A stretch of DNA of 64,000 nt, taken from positions 5,952,001-6,016,000 of the forward strand of contig NZ_CP107036.1 of assembly GCF_029542085.1 (NCBI RefSeq). Reading direction: 5' to 3'. Source of the stretch: Sphingobacterium sp. ML3W. Lineage in GTDB: Bacteria > Bacteroidota > Bacteroidia > Sphingobacteriales > Sphingobacteriaceae. Within the stretch, counting starts at the first letter, position 1; each line of letters opens with the position of its first letter. Below, piece by piece: positions 9,270 through 18,243 of this stretch. The notes beneath the pieces were generated by a model that did no database searches, was not told the origin of the DNA, and was given only the letters and a program-made list of their open reading frames with translations. Both the position numbers and the translations under genes were made by a program.

Positions 9270-9836
9270 ATGCCTAAGTTGGAAAGTTTGAGTGATGAGG
9301 AACTACTCCTTTTGGTTTCCAAGAACCAAGACGGGGCATTTCATATGCTGTATGAAAGATATAAAGCAGCTCTGCTCGTTTACGCGATCAAACGGGTCGG
9401 CGAAGAAGCTGGTGAAGATCTGGTACAGGATGTGTTTATTCGCACCTGGAACAACAGGTACTCCATCGACTACCAAAATGATTTTAAGGCTTATCTTTTT
9501 ACGGCACTCCGACGTCGTATTATAGATTATTTTGCAAAGGAAAATAACGCACAGGGTTATTTGGAGGATCTTAGATCCTATGCCAGTGAATTCGCATTTG
9601 ACGAGGCTGATGCGCATATCCGCGCGCAGTCCTTTCGTGATTCCATCTTCGCTGTACTTCATAGCTATGGTCCGCAATATCAAGCGGTTCTAAAATTGCG
9701 CTTGCAAGGTTATTCCAATCCCGAAATAGCAGTTATGCTAGGGCTTTCTGAAAAGACTGTACGCAATCAATATTCATCTACTTTAAAAATCATACGCTCT
9801 AATTTTTCGTCTTTTTTACTTTTTTTATTTTTTTGA
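9270..9836 (+). CDS. ECF RNA polymerase sigma factor (FecI-like)
   Basis: An extracytoplasmic-function sigma-70 factor of 188 residues. Region 2 is visible at about residues 22-90, including EDLVQDVFIRTW and the DYFAKENNAQ linker. Region 4 with its helix-turn-helix lies near residues 125-175 (YSNPEIAVMLGLSEKTVRNQ). The tail is unusually hydrophobic and aromatic (SSFLLFLFF). It is followed 69 bases later by a FecR gene and then by a SusC with an STN domain. This order is the known sigma/anti-sigma/transducer set that turns on an importer when its substrate docks outside. Confidence 0.92.
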   Translation: MPKLESLSDEELLLLVSKNQDGAFHMLYERYKAALLVYAIKRVGEEAGEDLVQDVFIRTWNNRYSIDYQNDFKAYLFTALRRRIIDYFAKENNAQGYLEDLRSYASEFAFDEADAHIRAQSFRDSIFAVLHSYGPQYQAVLKLRLQGYSNPEIAVMLGLSEKTVRNQYSSTLKIIRSNFSSFLLFLFF

Positions 9837-9905
9837 GGGACAATCGTCTGGGAGCGCCGTTTACCTTAGTATAGCTGCATTAGAGCTGAACTAACAATTA
9901 TTACT

Positions 9906-11024
9906 ATGAAGATCGACGATTCACTTTTCGCAAAGTATCAAGCTGGGGAATGTTCTACGGAGGAAATAGCTTTGGTTGAGCGTTGGTTGGATCAGTTGGA
10001 TCGTTTTCCTGAACCACAGGATCGAAAGATGTTAATGCTTTTGGAAAATCTGGACAACAAAATGCCTTTTATCAAAAAACGCAAAAAACAATCCAGATGG
10101 AAGTGGCTGGCTGCTGCAAGTATCCTTATTTTGTTGTCAACAACGGTCTCTATATATTGGAGCAAACGGGCTGCTCATTTCCAGTATGCAAACATTGAAG
10201 ATATCAAGGCACCTATAAAATCCAATGCCATTGTCGTACTGGAAAATAATACGGAATACGACTTGGATAAGTTAAAACGTAATGACACCTTAAATGCCGG
10301 CGGCTACCGCATCGTGCGGACGAATGACGATCAGATTATCTATTTAACTGATCCTGCCCAGAAATCAAAAATCGTGTACAATACAATTCGTACGAAAACA
10401 GGCGGGACGGCCCATGTACAACTCGCCGACGGCACTAAAGTCTGGCTAAATACCAATAGTGAACTGCGATATCCGATTTGTTTTACAGGTGATATTCGAG
10501 AGGTAGCGTTACGGGGTGAGGGTTATTTTGAAGTTGCCAAACAAGAGCGAACGGGTAGAAGAGTTCCATTTTTTGTACGTGGTAATAAGCAGACAATCCA
10601 AGTATTGGGAACGAAATTCAATGCGGATTTTACAATTAACAATGAAACGGCATTGCTTGAAGGTGCAGTGGCTTTCTCCAATCAGGGATCAAGTTTGGAA
10701 CAGCGCAGAAAGGACCAGTTTTCCGTACGAATCAGGCCTAATCAGGTATACGATGGAAAGAAGATTATCGAGGCCAGTGATATTACCCGTTATATCGACT
10801 GGAAAGAGGGGTATTTTGATCTGAACGACCTGAATGTAGAGCAGCTGTCCCGAAAATTAAGCGCCTGGTATGGGGTGGAGATCAAGGTAGACAATAGTTT
10901 GGCACAAGTACAGCTTTTCGGACGTGTGCGACGTGACAAAAGTCTTAAAGAGGTGTTGGACCTGATGGGACAGGTACGTCCTATGAACTATACTATGAAA
11001 AATAATTACATATACATCAAATAG
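9906..11024 (+). CDS. FecR-family anti-sigma factor
   Basis: A single-pass inner-membrane regulator of 372 residues. The cytoplasmic N-terminus (SLFAKYQAGECSTEEIALVE) should bind the ECF sigma factor. A membrane helix lies at about residues 64-82. The periplasmic FecR domain covers about residues 155-260 (TGGTAHVQLADGTKVWLNTN, ALRGEGYFEVA), and a DUF4974 domain forms the C-terminus (LSRKLSAWYGVEIKVDN). It should receive the signal from the STN domain of the SusC encoded 30 bases downstream and release or activate the sigma factor. Confidence 0.92.
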   Translation: MKIDDSLFAKYQAGECSTEEIALVERWLDQLDRFPEPQDRKMLMLLENLDNKMPFIKKRKKQSRWKWLAAASILILLSTTVSIYWSKRAAHFQYANIEDIKAPIKSNAIVVLENNTEYDLDKLKRNDTLNAGGYRIVRTNDDQIIYLTDPAQKSKIVYNTIRTKTGGTAHVQLADGTKVWLNTNSELRYPICFTGDIREVALRGEGYFEVAKQERTGRRVPFFVRGNKQTIQVLGTKFNADFTINNETALLEGAVAFSNQGSSLEQRRKDQFSVRIRPNQVYDGKKIIEASDITRYIDWKEGYFDLNDLNVEQLSRKLSAWYGVEIKVDNSLAQVQLFGRVRRDKSLKEVLDLMGQVRPMNYTMKNNYIYIK

Positions 11025-11054
11025 AGGAACGACGAACTAACAAAAACTAACCTT

Positions 11055-14000
11055 ATGAAAATGAAAGTTTACCATTTTGAAAAAAGAATGGCGGCTACCG
11101 GTTTGCCCAAAGATGTCGGTAAATGTTTGTCGAGATTGATGCTGAGCGGATTACTTTTATCGGGCTTTGTGGGGACGGCCGTGGCGCAGCGTATTACACT
11201 CAAAGAAAGCAAAAGCTCCATGTATTCGGTCCTAGAGAAGATCCGGAAACAGGCGAATGTAGATCTGATCGGTGATTTGGCCTCACTTAAAGGCAGTAAG
11301 CCGATCAGTATTCAGGTGAAAGACAAAGATATCGAGCAGGTGTTACGGGAAATTGCTGCAGGGCAGGATGTCGATTTAATTTTTCGCAACAATACCATTT
11401 TGGTACGTAGGAAAGAATCATTGCCAAATAAAACAAACAATGACCAGTACGGCAAACACAGACATCAAGCAACAGAACAGCGTCAGATACGGGTAGAAGG
11501 GCGTGTACGGGATGCGGGGGGGAAGCCTTTGGCCGGGGTCTCCATTAAAATTTTGGGAGGTACGCGTAATGGTGTTTTATCTGGAGAAAATGGCCAGTTT
11601 TATGTTGTTGTCAATGAACCGCTGGAACTGATATTTTCGATGATAGGCTATGAAACTCAGCAGGTCAAAGTAGCATCGGGTGCGCCGCTACAAGTGATTA
11701 TGCGTCAGGTCGAGAATAAAATTGATGAAACGGTAGTGACGGGATACACGCGGGTGCGCCGCGATAATTTTACAGGAGCGGCGACGATGGTGACCCGACA
11801 GGAACTGGAAAAGTTCAATTCCACAAACATCTTTACGGTACTGCAGGCTTTGGATCCTTCTTTTAAGGTAGACGAACGGGTAAATGCGGGTTCCAATCCC
11901 AACGTGATGCCACAGATTAATATTCGGGGGGTCTCCAGTGTAGGGGAATATGCCGTCAATGCACCATTGATTATCATGGATGGTTTTGAAGTGCCGATTA
12001 CTACTTTGTACGACATTGATGTTAACCGCATTGAAACAATTTCCATTTTAAAGGATGCGAGTTCCACGAGTTTGTATGGCTCCCGTGGTGGGAATGGGGT
12101 GGTTGTTATTGAAACCAGATTGCCCAAAGACGGTAAATTTACCGTGACTTATGATATGAAACCATCAGTGTCCATGGTCGACCTTTCGGATTATAACCTC
12201 ATGAATGCCGCGGAGAAACTGCAGTATGAAAAGCTGGCGGATTTATATACATCAAAAAGCGGCGATGCAGCATGGGACCTGATTCAGCAGGAGCATTATA
12301 ATAATCTACTGACCAAACGTGAACAGGACGTGTTGGGCGGAGTGAATACCTATTGGTTGAAGCAGCCGGTGCGAAATACACTCTCCATCAATCATAGCCT
12401 GCGGATGGAAGGCGGGGGAAATGGCGTGCGTTATAGCCTTGAAGGTGGTTATTTTGATAACAAAGGCGTTATGAAAGAGTCGGGGAGAACACGTGGAAAT
12501 GCGGGTTTTACGCTGATTTATCGGATACCAAATGTCATTACGTTCCGCAATGTGGCTACTTATCTTTATACGAAAGCATACGATAGTCCGTACGGGAATT
12601 TCGATACCTACACCAAACTCAATCCCTATGAGAAAATTTATGATGAGCAGGGAAAGTACAACATCCGCTTTGGGGAACTGGGGCGGTGGTATAGTTGGGG
12701 GGAAACAATGTTTAACCCGCTCTATAACGCGGGGCTTGGTTTCCGCAGTGATCAAGTAAGCCAAACCTTGCAGAACAATATGTCTATTGAATGGTTTGCG
12801 TTGCCCAAATTGATTGTGAGGGCTTCTGGGACTATTGTCAGGATAAGCGCCGATATAGACAAGTATAAATCACCATTTCATACGGATTACACCAATATTA
12901 CAGATGCTAATCTGAAAGGTGCCTATACTTTTGGAAACCAGAATTTCACCAAATACGAAGGAAAAGTAGATCTGCAATATTCCAATAAATTCGGCAAACA
13001 TCAATTGGTGGCCAATGCCGTCGCTGAGATTCGAAAGCAGAATACCGTCGGAAATCTGAATACAGTGACAGGCTATGTGGATGATCGTTTTATGACGCCG
13101 CAAATGGCTTTGCAATATGCGACCGGGTCACTGCCTGAGTCAACGTCGTTGCCTGTGCGGTCTGTCGGATTTTTGGGTTCCTTGTTCTATACATACGACA
13201 ATAAATATAATGTCAGTGGTACACTGCGTTCAGATGGTGCCTCGATCTATGGCAGTCAAAATCGTTTTGGAACTTTTTGGAGCGCAGGATTTTCCTATAA
13301 TATGCATAACGAGGAATGGTTTAAAAATGATTTTTTGACAAGATTACGCTGGTATCTGAATGCGGGTACCTCGAGTACAGTCAGTGATTTTAATGTAGGC
13401 ATGGTGAGCACATCGTACAACTTTTTGTCGGGTCGTAATTATTACAATCAATATGCCGCAATCTATAGCGGTCAGGGAAATCCGGCAGTTCGTTGGCCTG
13501 AACAGCAGCAAAGGAGCGTAGGGGCGGAATTTGGCATCAAAGGTGATTTTCTGAAAATTGATGTTTCATTTTATGACCGGGTTACCAACCGGATGATTTC
13601 CACGGTCAACGTGGCCCCTTCTTTCGGGTTCTATCAGAATAAATTTTTTCAGAACCTCGGAAAGGTACAGAACAAAGGTTTTGAGGTCATGGCCAACATG
13701 CGGCTACTCAGTAATCCTGCAAAAGATTTTAGCTGGTACCTTTCGCTCGGCGCTGTACAGAATAGGAGTAAATTGAAAGAAATATCCAACGAACTGCGCA
13801 CACTTAATGAGTCGTTGGTCAAGAAAGACGGCAAAGGAAACGTCATACAGCCGTCGCAATATTATCAGCAAGGACAGTCCCTCGGCGTTATCCGTGCGGT
13901 ACCTTCCCTAGGGATAGATCCGGCCAATGGACGTGAATTGTACCGGGATCGGAATGGTAATGTTACCTATGTTTGGGATGCCAATAATCAACAGGTCGTT

Positions 14001-14462
14001 GGTAATACCGAGGCAACCTTATACGGTAATGTTGGTACTTCGGTCAACTTCAAAGGACTATCAGTGCAAATTATTGGTAACTATTCCTTAGGCGGGGATA
14101 TTTACAATCAGACACTGATGGATAAGATCGAAAATAATATCGCTTATCAAAATGCGGACCGCCGTGTATTGGAAGAACGATGGAAACAGCCTGGTGATCT
14201 GACGAAATACAAGGCTATTGGTGATCAGTCTTTTACACAGCCTTCCAGCCGTTTTATACAGACGGAGTCTTACCTCCGGTTTTCGACGATCAATATCAAT
14301 TATTCATTCAGTAATGAAATCCTCAAGCGGTATAAGTTGGAGAGGCTAAGGCTGAACTTCTCCATGAACGATATGTTTCGCTGGAGCACGGTACGCATGG
14401 AACGGGGTATAAGCTATCCCTATGCCCGTGAATTTAATTTTGGTGTAATGGTTCAATTTTAA
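11055..14462 (+). CDS. SusC-family TonB-dependent transducer with STN domain
   Basis: A 1135-residue outer-membrane importer and signal transducer. After a long signal peptide (cleavage near residue 45, TAVAQ), the STN domain covers about residues 47-120 (YSVLEKIRKQANVDLIGDLA, then IEQVLREIAAGQDV). A carboxypeptidase-D-like domain follows (RVEGRVRDAGGKPLAGVSIK), then a TonB-box-like DETVVTGYTRV, the plug (IETISILKDASSTSLYGSRG) and the barrel ending in MVQF. The STN domain and the upstream sigma/FecR genes show that it reports substrate binding to FecR. The susD stop-start spacing is 3 bases. The substrate is not evident; accessory genes downstream point away from simple glycans. Confidence 0.94.
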   Translation: MKMKVYHFEKRMAATGLPKDVGKCLSRLMLSGLLLSGFVGTAVAQRITLKESKSSMYSVLEKIRKQANVDLIGDLASLKGSKPISIQVKDKDIEQVLREIAAGQDVDLIFRNNTILVRRKESLPNKTNNDQYGKHRHQATEQRQIRVEGRVRDAGGKPLAGVSIKILGGTRNGVLSGENGQFYVVVNEPLELIFSMIGYETQQVKVASGAPLQVIMRQVENKIDETVVTGYTRVRRDNFTGAATMVTRQELEKFNSTNIFTVLQALDPSFKVDERVNAGSNPNVMPQINIRGVSSVGEYAVNAPLIIMDGFEVPITTLYDIDVNRIETISILKDASSTSLYGSRGGNGVVVIETRLPKDGKFTVTYDMKPSVSMVDLSDYNLMNAAEKLQYEKLADLYTSKSGDAAWDLIQQEHYNNLLTKREQDVLGGVNTYWLKQPVRNTLSINHSLRMEGGGNGVRYSLEGGYFDNKGVMKESGRTRGNAGFTLIYRIPNVITFRNVATYLYTKAYDSPYGNFDTYTKLNPYEKIYDEQGKYNIRFGELGRWYSWGETMFNPLYNAGLGFRSDQVSQTLQNNMSIEWFALPKLIVRASGTIVRISADIDKYKSPFHTDYTNITDANLKGAYTFGNQNFTKYEGKVDLQYSNKFGKHQLVANAVAEIRKQNTVGNLNTVTGYVDDRFMTPQMALQYATGSLPESTSLPVRSVGFLGSLFYTYDNKYNVSGTLRSDGASIYGSQNRFGTFWSAGFSYNMHNEEWFKNDFLTRLRWYLNAGTSSTVSDFNVGMVSTSYNFLSGRNYYNQYAAIYSGQGNPAVRWPEQQQRSVGAEFGIKGDFLKIDVSFYDRVTNRMISTVNVAPSFGFYQNKFFQNLGKVQNKGFEVMANMRLLSNPAKDFSWYLSLGAVQNRSKLKEISNELRTLNESLVKKDGKGNVIQPSQYYQQGQSLGVIRAVPSLGIDPANGRELYRDRNGNVTYVWDANNQQVVGNTEATLYGNVGTSVNFKGLSVQIIGNYSLGGDIYNQTLMDKIENNIAYQNADRRVLEERWKQPGDLTKYKAIGDQSFTQPSSRFIQTESYLRFSTININYSFSNEILKRYKLERLRLNFSMNDMFRWSTVRMERGISYPYAREFNFGVMVQF

Positions 14463-14465
14463 AGT

Positions 14466-15953
14466 ATGAAAAAGTTACTAATTGCCATCGTGATGCTCGG
14501 CATATTGTCAAGCTGCGAAAAGTTCTTAAATGTAAACCCTACGGATAAGGCCTATGAAGAAGATCTGCTCACTGATCGTTCAGGTTTCAATGCGGCGCTG
14601 GCGGGTGTATACGAAACATTAAATACGGATACGCTGTATGGTCGGGAGATGAAATATGGTTTTATGGAAAGTCTGGTGGGATCATATAATGTGACCAATT
14701 CGGCCCATAAATATTATCGACCCTTTCGTTATGAGTATAATTACGATGAGCCCAAGAAAATGATCGATAACATCTGGGCGAGATTTTATCAGTGTATCAA
14801 TCAGACGAATATTATTCTGGGAAATGTAGACCGTATAAAAAATGACAGCTACTACAACCTCGTGCGTGGTGAGGCTATTGGACTGCGGGCCTTCTGTCAT
14901 TTTCAGCTGTTAAAATTGTTTGGACCATCCATTCCGAGTGAAGGGGTTGAGGCGAAAGCGATTCCTTATCGGACTGCGGTCGTCTATTCGGCTACTAAAT
15001 TTTCTTCCGCAGCAGAGGTGATCGCTTTATTGGAAAAAGATCTGTCCGAGGCCCGTGCTTTACTGGATAAAGATCCTATTCGGTCAAATGCGCGTGATGC
15101 CAATTTAAACCAATTTGCCTATGAGCAATACAATAGTCTGATTGATTACAGGGGGATCCGAATGAATTATTACGCTATTGTTGCGTTACAGTCCATGGTG
15201 GCACAGTGGAAAGGTGATCTGGTCAGCGCCGGAAAATATGCGGAAGAGATTATTACTGAACTGAAGACAACACAAAGTATTCGAATGGCACTCTCTGGTG
15301 AAATTGGATCTGTAGGAAATACACGTATGCCCATGGAAAATATTTTTGCCTTGTTCTCCAGTAGGTTAGGTGCGAAGGTGAGCACTGTTTTTGCTCAGGC
15401 GGACGCGACAACAACAAGCTCAACTTCACCGCTTTTATTTCCCAACTATACTTGGTTGCGAACAAATCTCTACAATAGTACAGTCCATGGCTCATTGAAC
15501 GATGCACGTCTCGCAGGCTGGTTTGTACAACCCAATACATCCTATCCCTGGAAGTTGTCCAAGTACCTATTTGATCAGACTAAGCTGCCTTCAGATGCGA
15601 ATTACAGACCTTTGTATGAAAGCAAAGTAATCGGCTTACATACAATCTATATGATCGCCGCTGAAAACTATGCTTCAACTAGCCCAGCCAAAGCAATGGA
15701 ATATCTAAACCTTGTTCGTAACACAAGAAATATTACCACGGATCTTGCACTGAGCGCGGATATGACCACACAAAAGATTAGGGATCTATTGTTTGACGAA
15801 ATGCGTAAGGAAAATATTGGCGAGGGATATTTATTTACAGAGTATAAACGTCTCTTTCGGCCGATAGATCGAGCCACATTGGTGCAGCCTAAAAATGAAA
15901 TTTTCAGACTACCGATCCCAGCGGATGAATTGTTGTATAATCCTCAAAATTAA
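14466..15953 (+). CDS. SusD/RagB-family outer-membrane lipoprotein
   Basis: Surface nutrient-binding lipoprotein of 495 residues. The lipobox is LSSC (Cys17). SusD features include FLNVNPTDKAYEEDL, the helix RGEAIGLRAFCHFQLLKLFG and the C-terminal EMRKENIGEGYLFTEYKRLF, ending in RLPIPADELLYNPQN, the usual SusD end. It begins 3 bases after susC stops. It should form the lid of the SusC channel encoded just upstream. Confidence 0.92.
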   Translation: MKKLLIAIVMLGILSSCEKFLNVNPTDKAYEEDLLTDRSGFNAALAGVYETLNTDTLYGREMKYGFMESLVGSYNVTNSAHKYYRPFRYEYNYDEPKKMIDNIWARFYQCINQTNIILGNVDRIKNDSYYNLVRGEAIGLRAFCHFQLLKLFGPSIPSEGVEAKAIPYRTAVVYSATKFSSAAEVIALLEKDLSEARALLDKDPIRSNARDANLNQFAYEQYNSLIDYRGIRMNYYAIVALQSMVAQWKGDLVSAGKYAEEIITELKTTQSIRMALSGEIGSVGNTRMPMENIFALFSSRLGAKVSTVFAQADATTTSSTSPLLFPNYTWLRTNLYNSTVHGSLNDARLAGWFVQPNTSYPWKLSKYLFDQTKLPSDANYRPLYESKVIGLHTIYMIAAENYASTSPAKAMEYLNLVRNTRNITTDLALSADMTTQKIRDLLFDEMRKENIGEGYLFTEYKRLFRPIDRATLVQPKNEIFRLPIPADELLYNPQN

Positions 15954-15958
15954 TCAAG

Positions 15959-16729
15959 ATGAAAAGATATATTTTGCTTTTTTGTGCTACTGTGATCTTG
16001 AGTGCATGTAACAAAAATGACAACATGCTTCAGTTTGATGCTAAGCAGAGCTATATTTATTTTGCCTATCCAAATGCCAATACCCGGGCGGCAGAAAAAT
16101 ACATTGACAGTATTTATTATGGTTTTGCGCTGGATGCCGATCTGCAGCGTAAGGAAAAAACAATTGCGGTGCCTATTGCTGTGGGCGGGGAGTCAAGCTC
16201 CAATAACCGTACCTATGCTTACATCGTGGAAGACTCTTCCAGCTATGAACCCAATACGGTGAAATTCTCTTCCCCAGTGATTAATGCAAATAACTTTGTG
16301 GATACACTGTTTATCACATTCCAGCGCTCCATTAAGATGAAGACCAAACCTACAGTACTCTATTTGCGGTTGGCGGGAAATAATGAATTTGTTCCGGGTA
16401 ACCTGTACAATCAGAAAATAAAAGTTGTCGTTGATGACATTCTGAATGAGCCTAAATGGTGGAATACCTGGAAGAATTATTTCGGACCCTATCAAAAAGA
16501 AATATTTCAGCAATGGATGCAGATCTACTATCTCGGAGCGGATCCATCACCAGACCTTACTACGGCAGCACCGGGACCAATATATTATTGGAACAATATG
16601 CCTACCTCGGCTTATGCCAGTTGGTATCCAGTGACATTTAACTATATCCAGGTGCTCAAGCAGTATTTTATCGACCATCAGGTTTATCCGGATGGCGATA
16701 TTACGAAAGAACGAATTCAATTACCTTAA
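15959..16729 (+). CDS. DUF4843-type lipoprotein
   Basis: A 256-residue lipoprotein with lipobox LSAC (Cys17). The body starts NKNDNMLQFDAKQSYIYFAY and continues with beta-rich sequence (YGFALDADLQRKEKTIAVPI, SYEPNTVKFS) typical of DUF4843 proteins. That family is regularly found behind SusC/SusD genes. A WWNTWKNYFGPYQKEIFQQW stretch lies near residues 166-185. The start is 5 bases after the susD stop, so the gene belongs to the same operon. Its role is inferred only as a surface or periplasmic substrate-binding accessory. Confidence 0.75.
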   Translation: MKRYILLFCATVILSACNKNDNMLQFDAKQSYIYFAYPNANTRAAEKYIDSIYYGFALDADLQRKEKTIAVPIAVGGESSSNNRTYAYIVEDSSSYEPNTVKFSSPVINANNFVDTLFITFQRSIKMKTKPTVLYLRLAGNNEFVPGNLYNQKIKVVVDDILNEPKWWNTWKNYFGPYQKEIFQQWMQIYYLGADPSPDLTTAAPGPIYYWNNMPTSAYASWYPVTFNYIQVLKQYFIDHQVYPDGDITKERIQLP

Positions 16730-16740
16730 CGCTCAAGCAG

Positions 16741-18210
16741 ATGAACTTAAAAAATCTAACCTATATTCTATTCCTGGCGATTCTTCTATTTGAAGGCTGC
16801 TCCAAGGATTTGGGCAATTATGATTACAAAGATGTGAACACCATTGCGATCGCCGGTTTATTGGATAATAGTCATCCTACGGGACGGATCTATGAAGTTC
16901 CTTTTAACGATACCGTTCGATTGAATCCTACGGTCTCGGGCTCATTATCAGGCAATGATACCAGTGCACTGATTTTTGAATGGAAGGTAGATTCCGTAAC
17001 GGTGAGCAAGACGAAAAATCTTTTCTATGTAGCGAACAAACGCTATGGGAAGATTTCAGCCGAGTTTCATGTCACAGATAAATCAACGGGTACCACAACA
17101 AGCTACAATTGCTTTTTGAATATTGTGAACCCCTATAAATGGGGCTACTATGTTTTGACACAGAATAAAGCGAAAGATGCTTCGCTCTATTGCCTATCCA
17201 GTATTACTAAAAAATCCTCGTTTGATCAGGTCCTATTGTCCAAATTGGATAAGTTGGGAAAAAATCCTTTGTCCATCAGCGGAACGAAAAAATACGGTGC
17301 CTCGTCTTCGGATTTCTATAATGTATTGACTATTGGTATTCAGGATGCAGTCAATCCCGTGGTGGTCATTGATTCCCGCGAGTTTGTTCCCACTTTATTG
17401 TACAATTCGTCAAGTTATGTGGGGGGTGGGGATTTTGTGTTCCGCCCCACTCAGGTACAGACGGATCTATATAATGAGGTGGTCTACGCGGTCAATAAAG
17501 GTAAATTCCATGTGTTAAGGAAAGGTACAATCGCGCTTCCGGCATTTATCAATGATCCCACGGATTATAAAATAGCTCCAAATGGGGTTGCTACACCGCT
17601 TGGGAACGGCAGTTATTTTATGAGTATATACGACGAAAATAATAAAAGAGTGCGTGTATGGGATAATGGGGTGACCGGGAATGAATATGCTTATGTAAAT
17701 GACTATAAGGAAATCGCGGGTCAGGAATTGATGAACGGGAAAACATTCCTGGCCTGTAGCTATGCCAACATCCCGTCGATCAACCATATTTATCTCTTCA
17801 GACAGGATAATCAATTGTATTCCTATCGTTTGGATTATGGTGCGGATTATAAACCAAAAGCTTTCAGTCAGTTGGGAACTGCCGCAGTGCCCACATCCAG
17901 TCAAATCGGTTATGTTTATTTTGACGGGCGTACAAGCCGATGGTATATGGCGGCGGGCAAGACGATTTATATGGCCTCTTACCTGGGTGTAGAATTCCAA
18001 AAATATGTGCAACTGCCATCGGATGCAAGTGGGAATATCGTCAAGTTTAAGATCCTGGATGGGAAATTAATGATTGCTACAAACGATCCAGCTGCTGATA
18101 AACCTGGCTCGATCTACATCTACAATGCCAATACCATGGTATTGGAACAGGCTCACAAGCATGTTATTGATGAAATCGTCGATCTGCATTTAGGCATACT
18201 GGTAGAATAA
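16741..18210 (+). CDS. PKD-like family lipoprotein
   Basis: A 489-residue lipoprotein with lipobox FEGC (Cys20). The N-terminal part, starting NYDYKDVN, contains an Ig/PKD-like domain (about residues 30-130: RLNPTVSG, FEWKVDSV). A larger beta-rich domain follows (about residues 135-489), with repeated 'W..YVLTQ' and 'GTYF.S.YD'-like strands that could form a beta-propeller. Such PKD-like lipoproteins commonly accompany DUF4843 and SusC/SusD genes. It begins 11 bases after the previous gene. The ligand is unknown. Confidence 0.72.
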   Translation: MNLKNLTYILFLAILLFEGCSKDLGNYDYKDVNTIAIAGLLDNSHPTGRIYEVPFNDTVRLNPTVSGSLSGNDTSALIFEWKVDSVTVSKTKNLFYVANKRYGKISAEFHVTDKSTGTTTSYNCFLNIVNPYKWGYYVLTQNKAKDASLYCLSSITKKSSFDQVLLSKLDKLGKNPLSISGTKKYGASSSDFYNVLTIGIQDAVNPVVVIDSREFVPTLLYNSSSYVGGGDFVFRPTQVQTDLYNEVVYAVNKGKFHVLRKGTIALPAFINDPTDYKIAPNGVATPLGNGSYFMSIYDENNKRVRVWDNGVTGNEYAYVNDYKEIAGQELMNGKTFLACSYANIPSINHIYLFRQDNQLYSYRLDYGADYKPKAFSQLGTAAVPTSSQIGYVYFDGRTSRWYMAAGKTIYMASYLGVEFQKYVQLPSDASGNIVKFKILDGKLMIATNDPAADKPGSIYIYNANTMVLEQAHKHVIDEIVDLHLGILVE

Positions 18211-18243
18211 TGAGTTAAAGGGCAAAATATAAGTCCCTATATA